From Macrotrachela quadricornifera (taxonomy: Eukaryota > Rotifera > Eurotatoria > Philodinida > Philodinidae): a DNA stretch of 64,000 nucleotides. This document shows, one piece after another, positions 35,229 to 45,980 of the stretch. The notes under the pieces are model-generated. The model searched no databases. It worked only from the letters and a program-made list of their open reading frames with translations, and was not told where the DNA came from. The DNA is taken from positions 605,241-669,240 of the forward strand of contig JAJEKB010021158.1 of NCBI GenBank assembly GCA_022393335.1, read 5' to 3'. The number at the start of each line of letters is the position of its first letter. Position 1 is the stretch's first letter. A program made the position numbers and the translations under genes.

Positions 35229-38200
35229 ACTGAAAGAGTTTTTTTTAATGTTGTTTATTTCTTGCATTAATTGAAAAATTGGTATTATTAATTATAAAGT
35301 ATTATTGAACACTAATAGATACTTGAAAATATTTTTATAGCTTATCATAATTAACACTAAAAAGATAAAGAAAAATAACAAAACAATTTACAGAAAGAAA
35401 TCATTTGCAGTATATATATATAGATGTTTAGATCTAGCCTATACTAGATGTTGAAGTTTCTATGTGTGATTGTTATTGAGATGCGAGGAACATTATGTAA
35501 TGAAAAAAATTCAACATTAATAATTCTACATATTTATATAACTTTTAATTTGAAAGTCGTTATAGAAATGCTCAAAAAAATATATTAAGTGAAGATCCTC
35601 AAAGAGATGTAAAAAATAAGTATAAACTTAGAAGGATATATTGATAAAAATCTTATCGAATTTAGATGAGATATGTTCACTATTCAATTGCATCTGCACA
35701 ATTCTAGCAAAAGCAAATATTCTCAATTAAAGTAACGCTTGGATGTGCACAAGTGAGTAGATATAAAAATATTAATCACTACAATAAAAATCGAAAGGAG
35801 TGTTTAACAAATATCGGGTGAGTCAGGTTGAATTACCGAGCTTTATGCTGTAATTTTTCATTATTTGATAAGTTGTATTAGAAAAACAAAATATAATTAA
35901 CTTGTAGAACTTTTCAAGGCGTATATTTTCTTTATCTAATACAATGTATTAGACGATTAAAAATTACAATGGAAAGTGTAACAATTCAACCTGGCCTACC
36001 CGGTAATAGATTCTTTTTTTTAATTTTTCTTCAAATCGATTTAATACAGATTCACAATACACATTGAAGGAGAAAAGTTCTTCTTTATCTCTTCAACAGA
36101 GATGGGAGAAGCGGAGAGAGGGAGATCGGAAGTGACACCCTCCCAATATCGAAAAATTTGTTTTTTTAGTCGATGATTTGCATGTATTTTTAAAAACATT
36201 ACCAAAAATTTTCTTAATTTATCAGAAAATCGCTAGTACTTTTCAATCATTGATTAAAGAGCTTGTTGGTCATTAACAAATTTTATTTATAATTTGGATA
36301 AAAATTGCCTACGTCTTCCATATGATATGGTTACAAAATCAAAAGCAAGATCAATCTAATAAAAAAAAATGTTGAAATTTCTTCATCTGTATATTTGTTT
36401 AAAAGAATCATGTTTCACTTAGAAAGTAAAGAATGATTGATAATAATATAGATTATTGTCGTTCTTCAACTAAGTAAATGAAACATCGAAAAATGAAAAC
36501 AAATATTTACCTATCCAACAACTATTTCGTCTCGTTTTGCCCGTAGGAAAAATAGTCTTAAATGGATATCCTATCGTTTGCCCTTATTCTTCTAAATTTT
36601 GTTTTCTTTATCTGCTAGTCTTTTCAATGTAAACGTATATTTAGTTTTTATCCTTCGCAATGTCTTCTGCTACTGAACATTTATCTATACTTATCAAAAT
36701 TTGGTCATCTATAGATGTTTTCATTATTTTCAAGATAACAAGAGATATTTTTCTCCTCAAAAATCAAATTATTGAATTCGAATCTTTTTACATTTGAAAT
36801 TAGAATTTTTTTTATCAAAACAAAACAGAAAAATTTATAAAATCTTCTATGGAATTTGAAAAGAGTAAATGAATATTACAGAAATTTCTGTTGTAATCGA
36901 ATACTATATATTGGCAATATGATATTCATCTTTCTTTTGAGTTGTAATAAGCAAAGTGTAAGCCGATAGTTTTTCATATTTTTTTAATTCTACGAGAAGT
37001 ACTCAAACGATTTTAGACTTCAAATAATTCAGCAGTGGGCAGATTTCATGAAATCTATGCTTTGTTTATGATATCTATACTTTATAAATATAGAAATTAT
37101 GGAAATTTCTTGATAATTTGTTTCGTGATACATTTGTGGTTTGTGAAAGGGTGCGGAAATTTCCAAATATTCGGCGTAATTTCTTTCGTGTAATGGTAAG
37201 TATAGAAATTTTCTGGAAATTTCTTCTCACACAGATTTATGCTTTTTATTAGCGTATGGAAATTTTGATATTTTCGGAAATTTCCTTTTTTTGGAAATCT
37301 GAACATACCTCACCGAAGCTCGATATTTATTGTGGAAACAATAAGAGAACAGGATGGAAAAGAACCGAAGAAGACTACACACGCACACATATATATATAT
37401 ATAGGATCATGATAAGGAATAATCCCATACATATATAAGAGGAAAGAAAAGATCTATATGTATGTGCTTATAGAAGAAGAGCGAATGGATATGTCCATAT
37501 GATATCGAATGGAAAAGACTAATACGTGGTGTGTTGAAAGAATGTCAACACATACAAGCATAAGTGAGAATGAAATTAGATATGATTTTAAGTACGAAAT
37601 TTCCGAAATTCCTAAGAACTGATTCCAAATCCGAAATGGTTTCCAAATGTTCAACATTGTAGAATAAGATGTATTCTCTTACACTAGTCTAACGTCTGAG
37701 CAAAGATTCGCAATGAGACTTACATGTTACTATTAGAAATGATTTATCATTTAACAAGAAACATGGCGAAAAATAAGCTTCTATAATAAATGTAAATGAA
37801 ATATGAATTTTGAGAGTGAAGAAAAAAATGAAGAGTAATTATTGAAGAACAAGAAGTTTTTGCATCAAAGTGTATAAAATAGCAATTTCTATTTCGTCAT
37901 CGTTTATTAAATTATTATTTTTGACAGTGTTACAATATGTTTTGAACGAATATTCGTATCTATAATAGCTATTGGATATCAAACATATTCTCTCGCTCTA
38001 TTGGTTGTTTTTTTCTCTTATTTCTTTTTCATTCTCTCCTCTATCAAATATTTTATCTCACATGTTTTTAATTAGTGTGAAATTTTTTTTATTAATTTCA
38101 ACAGATCGTGCGTATATACAATGATTAATGATATTTCTACTAACAAGCAGCCGATCTTAGAATAATTTTCAGAGAAGTAAACTTATAAATGGTACTGAAC

Positions 38201-40725
38201 GTATTTAATTTCTTTTTTGAAATCCGAATAAAAAACTATTCGATTAATGCTATAAATAAGAGAAAAAGTAACATATGTTGATCATTTCGAAAATTTACAT
38301 TCAACAATCATTGGCATTTTTATAAGCATTAAGTTACCAATTATAGACCGTAACTTGTGTGTGTTCTTTAGAATCTGAATTCGATTCAATTAACAATATA
38401 AACTATTAATACATCCATAAAATCATCACTAAATAGTCAATAAGAAAAAACGAATAATATATACGTGAAAATTTTAGAAGTCTAATTGACGGTTCATTGA
38501 ATATAAACACTATCCGTTATATATTATGACAATAAAAAATAGAATTTTACTCAAATAAATCCATAACTGGTCACTATATGTAAAGAATTCTAAAACACTT
38601 CCAATCAGATCAATTTTAGTATGATACAGATTTAATAAATCAAAGATATTCTTTGTGAATAAATTTTCCTTTTGGGTATGAAACTTTGTAATAAACAAAC
38701 ATTTTTGGGTTTTTTTGTATACGTCGTACATATTTATATACTCAAAAAGTATGTTGGTGAATACCGATCATTGTTAATTTCCAATCGTTCTTTTAAATTA
38801 TCCAGGATTTGTCATTGGAATAATAAAAAAATTCCATATGAATTGCGATGATTTTTTTCCAAATCATGACTCAATCTTAAATTTACATATAAATATATTA
38901 TTAAAACGAAAATAATGACGACACATACATTTCAACGTGATTCTTTCGGTAAGAAAAATTGCTTTCTTTACTTTTATTGTATGTTGCTAGTGAAAACAGA
39001 ATACTTTCTTTGTACTAATTGAGTCAGAAAAGAAACACTCAACGAATATACATGCAAACATACTTTTCGTATACCTTTCTTTCTATTCTTCCCACTTTTG
39101 ACTCAATGTCAATACAACAAAAACGTATCATATAATAGGAGACGCTTGTAAAGTACAATATAACATTTTCAACAAATAGGGCTTCACATTTTATAAACGT
39201 TTAGAAAAGAAATAGTACAAAATTTAATAACGATTTACAATATTATTCTAGCATATATTACTGAAGATTTTGATGACGTTAATTTAATTTATTAATTCAA
39301 ATATTTATTCAAGTACGTATATCAAGAAATACATGTAATATTCTATTAAAAATTTTTGAGCATTTATATCATATATTCAATTGTTAAACATTTTCTAGAT
39401 GATTTTTCAATAGATATTGTAATTGTATTTTGAATATTTTCAAAATGTAAATGATTGGTAGTTAGTTATTGTCTTAACTTTTATTTCTCAATTATCTTTT
39501 TTTAATGTGAGATTATTGTTGAAATCAAGTGTGCAAATAGAAAGGTGAGAGTGGCGCGTGGGACATTAGACCTTTTCCTCTCCTTCAGAAGAGTAATGAA
39601 AGAAAAGGTGATTTATGCAATCTACTTTTGAAAAAATTTTTTTTTTTGGCTCATCAAAATAGGAAAAAAAGAATTACACACCCTCTGTTTCTAAAAGGTT
39701 TTTTTTGATTATCGAAAGAGAAAACTAGAGTTTTATCTCTGTTTGAAATTTCAATAATAGTTAAAGAAGGACACGTCTAAGTATTCGTCTATTTCATACG
39801 TTACGGATATTAATCATCATATTTTTTTCGATTTTCTAGTACTTCTTATTTAAACATCGATAGACTCCCTACTGTTATGATTATTATTCAATAAAATAAG
39901 ATCATCGATTAATTATTGTTTTATATAATTAGTATTCTTACTTTACAAACAAGATTTACTGTGATATAAAAGTTGTAGAATGAATGAAAATTTTCAATGA
40001 GCTAAATTATTGATTGTCATTTCCTGTGTATTTTTTGGAAATATTTACCCATTAATATATATAATAAGTGATAATTTTTATAACTGAATATATCACTCAA
40101 AATATAAGAAATCTTTTGATGATTGTGACTGAATCTATCTGGAACAAAACAATCATTTTGTCATCATAAGTAAATTTAGATCTTCAATCTTAATTAAGCT
40201 CTTTTTCTTTACAATGAAAACAAATTTTCTAAATAGATATTTGTCTCTATATTTGTATACACTTCCTATTAAATTTTATCTTTGATTAGAAAAGATATGG
40301 TTTTGACTATCATAAATAATGAAATAACAGTCTCCTCTTATGTTATTTCATGCCATTGAATTTTTCTTCATTCTTAGTTTTTTCCCCACACATTATATAT
40401 ATTTATTATATGTGTAAGATGGACTTTTCCAACATGTGGTGATATATATATGTCATTAATCTCATCTGTTTTGGGTTATACGTTTTTTCTTTTCTTATCT
40501 AAGAGATATCGTGTCACTTTATTTTCTTTTTTTTCCACGTGATAAATAAAACCAACATTTACTTTATTTAACAATTTTCATTTTAATATTAAATCTAGTG
40601 ATAATATAGGTAATAAAATCAACTCATGCCAAGATTGTTGGGAAAATACCCATAAAATATTTGAATAAATTATAATATGACATTTATATATTTAATTGAA
40701 TATTTATCTATTTTTTAGATTCATT
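35229..40725. other. 5.5-kb intergenic region without recognised genes
   Basis: No ORF with a family match or splice-consistent structure was found on either strand. The only internal structure seen is the GGAAATTTC cluster described separately. A pyrimidine-AG acceptor (TTTTTTAG, ending 40718) precedes the start of the TRAF-like gene by 7 bp. Confidence 0.45.
37090..37645. repeat. Cluster of palindromic GGAAATTTCC-like motifs
   Basis: The motif GGAAATTTC(C) or its one-mismatch forms occur at least seven times in about 550 bp (for example near 37098, 37154, 37216, 37257, 37276 and 37600). Spacing is irregular, so this is not a simple tandem array; it may be a decayed repeat or a cluster of binding sites. 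Confidence 0.45.
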
Positions 40726-42691
40726 ATGTCTAATAAATCTACTCAAAATTCAGATACAAATCATTCAACAAATTCACAGGTTTGTCATTTTGATCTGTTT
40801 ATTGAATAAAAAAAAAATATATATACCAAATAATTATTATTTTATTTTCATAGAATGATGAGAAAATAGGTGGTTATGATGTTCGTAATAAGAATTCTAT
40901 TGCACAAAATTATATTTGTTCAATTTGTACATTATTACTTCGAAATCCTGTTCAACTATATTGTGGTCATAGGTTTTGTCAATCATGTATTAATGCTGAT
41001 AAACAGTGAGTTTTTTTATTTATTATAATTTATATTAAATTATTTTTATTTATTTATAGAGCTACAATAAAATGTATAAAATGCAATGAAGAAACATCAC
41101 GAGATAAAGTAAATAATGGTTTTATTTTATTTTGATAAGGTTGTTTAATAATATATTTCTTATTTAAGATAATAACTGATCGAGGTTGTCAAAAAGATAT
41201 GGAAATATTAGAAATTATTTGTTCTTATTGTGATTGGAATGGTATATTAAAAAACTATGAAGTAATATAAAAATCTTTAAGAATAAATTTATTCATATTT
41301 TGTTTTTCTTAGCAACATCTTTTTGATAATCATACAAATTCTTGTCAATATTGTGGTGAAAAATTTGATAGTATGGATTTAGTTGTTCAACATCAATCAA
41401 ATTGTGAGAAAATGATTATCAATTGTCAACTAAAAGATTATGGATGTACTGAACAAGTATATATATTGTTTTTAAAGTTTTATTTATATAGTATAAATAA
41501 TTTTTTTTGTAGTTTCTTCGTATGAATCTTCAAGATCATTTATTAACAGTGAAACATCAAAATGTTATGTTAAGCGCATTATTTCAAACAGCACCACATT
41601 TAATGAATACAAACAATGATCAAGAATTAAAATCTTCACAAATGGATTTTGACTCTTCTCATACAACAACATCGAATTCTATATCATCAAATGATAAACT
41701 GACTGAAACTATAAATATTCTCTTAAATAGTATTCATGTATTAAATGATGATACACAACGACTTAGTTCAGATACTCTTCTTACTCAAAATGCATTAGAA
41801 TTATTATCAGAAGATGCGACAAAATTAAAAGTAGCTATACAAGAAACAAATTCATCTTTAGAAGGTCTTAAACCAAATCAACAAATACTTCTACAAGATG
41901 TTGAATCACTTAAACATGATGTTGAAGATCAACAATATATTTCTTATGATGGTACACTTATATGGAGAATTACAGATGTTCAAAAAAAAATCGGTATGTA
42001 ATCTAAACATAAAAGAAAAAACTTTCAAAATAGAATATTTTTAAGTCGTTTTAAAATGAAATTTGGTCTAATTATCATAAATAATATGAAAATTTTCTCA
42101 TATAATTTCTCTTTTCTCTAATTTTTAGCTGATGCTCGATCTGAAAAACAACCATCAATCTATTCTCCACCATTCTATTCATCACCAAATGGCTACAAAA
42201 TGTGTGCTCGTCTCTATTTAAATGGCGATGGTAGTGCTAAGGGCTCACATATATCTCTCTTTTTTGTTCTCATGCGTGGTGAACATGATGCTATCCTTGA
42301 ATTTCCATTCACCTATAAAGTAACATTTTGTCTCTATGATCAAACAGATCAAAACCGACATATTATTGATTCATTTCGACCTGATGTTAAATCAACTAGT
42401 TTTCAAAGACCTTGGTCTCACATGAATATTGCTAGTGGAATACCAAAGTTTATGCCATTAACAATCATTCAACAAGATAACAATCCATACATTCGAACCG
42501 ATACGATGTTCATCAAAGTCATGATTCATTTTGAAAATACGCCAAAAGCACTTTTGCCATATATACTAAGTATTAATCCTGGTTTGACAGCCTCCACACA
42601 ACAAATTATGATCAAACATGAAACAGAGAAGCGTGCACAAGAACAAGCATCGCTTACAAATACATCAACAACTTCATCAACGACAAATTAA
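40726..42691 (+). CDS. TRAF-like RING / zinc finger / coiled-coil / MATH protein
   Basis: Seven exons: 40726-40779, 40854-41005, 41060-41108, 41169-41261, 41313-41456, 41513-41993, 42129-42691; all GT-AG and in frame, 511 residues. Residues about 40-77 are a RING finger (CSIC...CGHRFCQSC...CIKC), then TRAF-type zinc fingers rich in Cys/His (CSYCDWNG, CQYCGEKF, NCQLKDYGC), a predicted coiled-coil (about 200-300) and a MATH/TRAF-C domain from about 308 (YDGTLIWRITDVQ, FYSSPNGYKMCARLYLNGDG, HISLFFVLMRGEHD). This is the order of TRAF2/3/5/6, adaptor E3 ligases for TNF/Toll-type receptors. A Ser/Thr-rich tail follows. Which TRAF class it belongs to cannot be settled by eye. An acceptor-like TTTTTTAG lies 7 bp before the ATG. 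Confidence 0.93.
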
Positions 42692-42866
42692 ATCGAAATC
42701 AACCATTTATAGACCATTGTTTCATTATTCTGTGAGCTTCGTATATCTGTATCAGTTGAGAAAAATCAATTTTCTCAACAAGTAAGTATATCAATTCGAT
42801 ATGTACTATTGTGTATTTTTGTACGGTTTTGATAATAAAATAAACTAAAAATCAATGAGAATTTTT

Positions 42867-43070
42867 CAAGGGGAAAAAAGCAGACTTCTGTACTTCTTGT
42901 ACTTCTCTGTACTTCTCTGTACTTCTCTTTGATTCTCTGTATTTCCCTGTACTTCTCATGTACTTCTCATGTACTTCTCATGTACTTCTCTGTACTTCTC
43001 TGTACTTTTCGTGTACTTCTCTGTACTTCTCTGTACTTCAGAAGTACAGAAGTCTGCTTTTTCCCCCTTG
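42867..43070. mobile_element. hAT-like element with tandem-repeat interior and perfect 8-bp target duplication
   Basis: Left end CAAGGGGAAAAAAGCAGACT, right end the complement AGTCTGCTTTTTCCCCCTTG with one indel-scale difference. GAATTTTT occurs immediately outside both ends (42859-42866 and 43071-43078), a perfect 8-bp target duplication as in the hAT superfamily. Between the ends is a 10-11 bp tandem repeat, about 14 copies of TGTACTTCTC with variants such as TGTACTTCTCA. The ORFs here are products of the repeat. The same ends occur at 115-129 and from 43440, there with GGATCC-type repeats. Confidence 0.85.
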
Positions 43071-43078
43071 GAATTTTT

Positions 43079-43439
43079 TGAAAAATGTAATACTCAACGG
43101 CGCGGCAGGCTCAGTCGCGATGGACATTTCTGCTTTAAAAGTTTCAAACTAGATTAGATTATAACACTTTAACTCATAGTTAATGTCGAAAATAATCATC
43201 CTTAATCATAACTTTATTTCAGCAATAATTTGTTTAATCATATATTAAAATCTAACACTACACACATTTATTAGCCTTTCAAATTCAATAATAATCGTAA
43301 AAATGTTTAGTCATGTTAAATTCGTATATAAAGGCATAAGAATTTTTTTAAATAAAATACCAGCAATGAATAGATTTCTAAAAAACTAAAATTATCCTGC
43401 TTAATTTGCATATTTTAGAAACTGCAGACCAAGGGGGAA
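43079..43439. other. Spacer between two related elements
   Basis: No gene or repeat recognised apart from a short GC-rich patch (about 43097-43122). Confidence 0.4.
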
Positions 43440-43526
43440 AAAGCGGATCCCCATGGATATGGGGATCCGTGGGATCCAGTCGGATCTAGGGGGATCCAGT
43501 GGGAACAGGATCTACTGGAATCCATC
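43440..43526. mobile_element. Left end of a GGATCC-array element, truncated
   Basis: Begins CAAGGGGGAAAAAGC like the complete element at 42867, then has GGATCC-type repeats (GGATCC or GGATCT six to seven times). No matching right end follows. The array breaks off where a different sequence starts (ATCTATATATAAATAATG, about 43522), suggesting interruption or deletion. Confidence 0.65.
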
Positions 43527-44464
43527 TATATATAAATAATGTACAGTGTCTGTTTGTCTGTGCCAGATTAAAAGTTAAACACCAAAGTAGGCTAGGGCTA
43601 TTATATGGGTACTCACAGGCCTGAAAGAGCCACTATATGGGGGTGTCCATAAGTCCTTAAGCACTATTATATCGCAGTACCTATAAGTCCACAATGAGAG
43701 GACTGTCAAAGATCCAAAAAATGTCCATTTTACCTAAAGTCCCGTAATAAACAAAAGGACTTTAGTAACTTACAAAAAAGAAAGGTCTTTTCGGGTGTTA
43801 CTCTTCGATCACGCACTAGAAATTTTCTTTATCCTATGGAGATCATCCTTATTCTTAGCAACACTTGTGGGACTTTACTTACTACTAATGGGATCTTTCT
43901 ATAACTATGAAGATTTTTCGCTTTGATATAGATGATCATTATTTTCGTCAAGCGGACTTTTCTATTTTCTGTCGGATTTTTCATTATTCCCAGCAACACT
44001 GTTGTGGTAGCCACATTTGGAAGGCAACAACAAATCTATAAATATCCTCGTTCTTTCTTTCGTTCTGTTTGTATGAAAAAATAAAAACATTTATATGAAA
44101 GAGAAATTATTGTGTAGTGTGGAAGTCATGTGGGCTTGTCGAAGAGATGCTGATAGAGGCGACGAACATATCTTATCGTTTTAACGAACACAACGAATGG
44201 GAGAAGAGAATTTTGTATAGAATTTAACTACAATGATTCCTTTCTGCTTGATCGCTATTCAAACTTTTCTTTGATAGATATGTCAAAGTTGACATAAGAA
44301 TTTAGTTGAGATTTGAGTGCGCGAAATAATTAAAAAACAAGAAAACAACAAAAAATAAAACAAAATTTTTTATGAATAAAGCATTCCTAACATATAAAAA
44401 AGGAATCTTTTTAAGAATGACTTCGAAGCAATAATATATTAAACCCATTGTATCACAAAATATC
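43527..44464. other. Repeat-like flank; possible Helitron-type start and one arm of a distant inverted repeat
   Basis: The text ATCTATATATAAATAATG followed by TGTCTGTTTGTCTG (43522-43562) resembles starts of Helitron/Helentron elements in some animals, but no 3' hairpin was found. At 43705-43741 the block GTCAAAGATCCAAAAAATGT plus TTTTACCTAAAGTCC recurs inverted at 47474-47512. No coding sequence. Confidence 0.3.
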
Positions 44465-44466
44465 TA

Positions 44467-45334
44467 TATATGGGCAAAATCATTTTGTTAGCGACGTGAC
44501 TCGTAAAATTGCAAGACGTATATCTCGGACTAATGAAGTTTACTAGGGCTAGTTTTTATATATTGTACGTATGTTAAGTTACTCTAGGTACCCTGAAAAA
44601 ATTAGTCAGAAATACTTTTGCTCAGAGGAGTTATAATCGAAAAAGTAGCGTTAGCGACGTGACGTAAAAAAGGACATCGATTTTCACTTTTTCCCTTTCT
44701 GCTTAGAAAAACTCCGAATGAAAACAATATTTTTTCAAAACTAATTGGTGCATTCTGTAGACCATTCCTAGAACTACAAAATCTCTACTCAAAGGTTTCC
44801 TCAAGCAGGCTTAGATTTTCCAAAAAAATTTATATATTCTTCGTTAGCGACGTGACAATTTTGTTAGCGACGTGACAGAGTACGACTGTGCATCTGAAAA
44901 AATACTCCTGTAACCGAATGAAAAGTTTCAAATCAATTTCAAAGTGTACAAATCCTTCTTCAGACTCACTCGATTATGATGACATATAAATTTCTCTTTT
45001 GCATCCCCATGGGACCTATATAGAGCCAAATTTTGATAGGAAAATTTTTGGAATCCGATCTGGCTGAAAATTTTACCACATATGCGGCTAGCGTTGTATA
45101 GTTTATCCTGAAAGTTTTGGATTTTTTTTTCATACGGTCAGCGAGATATTCGCTAATTACTGCTTAATTAATTAATTAATTAATTAATTAGTTTTAATTA
45201 GTAGTCACTAGAAAGAGCAAACATTTTCACATATGACTGTGCTAAAAACAATTACTCAGAGCGGTAGCTCGCTTTAAGAATTAAAGCCAAATGAGAGCAC
45301 CCAATGTCCACTTTTGCGTGATTTTGCCCATATA
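44467..45334. mobile_element. Probable non-autonomous element with TATATGGGCAAAATCA ends and GTTAGCGACGTGAC repeats
   Basis: TATATGGGCAAAATCA at 44467-44482 is repeated in inverted orientation at 45319-45334, giving 16-bp perfect terminal repeats around 870 bp. Inside, the 14-mer GTTAGCGACGTGAC, with at most its first base differing, occurs four times in the same orientation (44487, 44650, 44843, 44863). A TTAA/TAAT run lies at about 45165-45195. No ORF. The right end abuts the Tc1-like remnant, whose TA target is inside this element's terminal repeat. Confidence 0.6.
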
Positions 45335-45980
45335 CAGGTGTTTGCAAAAAAAACTTGCACAAAATTCAATATTTCTTTTAAACGTTTTTCTAGTCGTTAA
45401 AAGCAGTTAGACAGTTCAATTTTCTACCGATGAATCATCGATAGATATATTATACATTGAGGATATAAAAGCGTGATTTCTTTCCTTTCTGATAAAGAAA
45501 TACAGGAAAACTCATCGAAAAAGTACCAAAAATCAGCATGTACATCAACAATAAGTCGTCATCTTCACGAATATGGTTATAGAAATGTTTTACCTCGACC
45601 TATTCAATTCATATGGAAAACATTTGAAAGAGCTCTTGTTTGAGGAAATATTGTATAACAAAATGTGCCAATTCTTTTGCAAATATACTAACATACTATT
45701 TAGAGGAGAAATTCAAAACAGAAACTGAGGAACTTCAACATTTTTCAGATGAAAAAGTAAAAAATGTTGAATTTTCGATTATAATGTTTTTTCTTGCGTC
45801 GGAGAAAAAGAGATGTTTGTCTTATTTTTCTTCTATAAGTGAACAGATCGAATATCAAATTATAGTGTCGTGTAGTATTCGTCGTGAGATATCCACCATA
45901 CTATAAAAGAATTCGAAAAACACTTACATACAAAATATTATCTGTAGAAAAAGTTGTGGAAGTTTTTTTGCAAACACCTG
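45335..45980 (+). mobile_element. Deleted Tc1-like transposon, TA-flanked
   Basis: Left end CAGGTGTTTGCAAAAAAAAC, right end the complementary TTTTTTTGCAAACACCTG, both bordered by TA (45333-45334, 45981-45982). A 646-bp element with a residual transposase segment inside. Length and ends fit a Tc1 element that has lost most of its transposase. Confidence 0.85.
45536..45643 (+). pseudogene. Tc1 transposase helix-turn-helix fragment
   Basis: An open frame of 35 codons reading ...TSTISRHLHEYGYRNVLPRP... then a stop at 45641. The pattern T-I-x-R-x-L-H-E-x-G-Y-x-x-x-x-P-R is typical of the second DNA-binding helix-turn-helix of Tc1 transposases. The catalytic DDE part is missing. It lies in the middle of the TA-flanked element. 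Confidence 0.7.

Noticed and set aside
32989..35274. Two similar ORFs (33237-32989 minus and 35065-35274 plus) that look like a duplicated gene
   Set aside because: They are mirror copies produced by the outer arms of the fold-back; no family resemblance and no splice structure.
42958..43157. ORFs with repeated Tyr-Phe-Ser-Cys-Thr-Ser text
   Set aside because: Translation of the TACTTCTC tandem array inside the element at 42867-43070.
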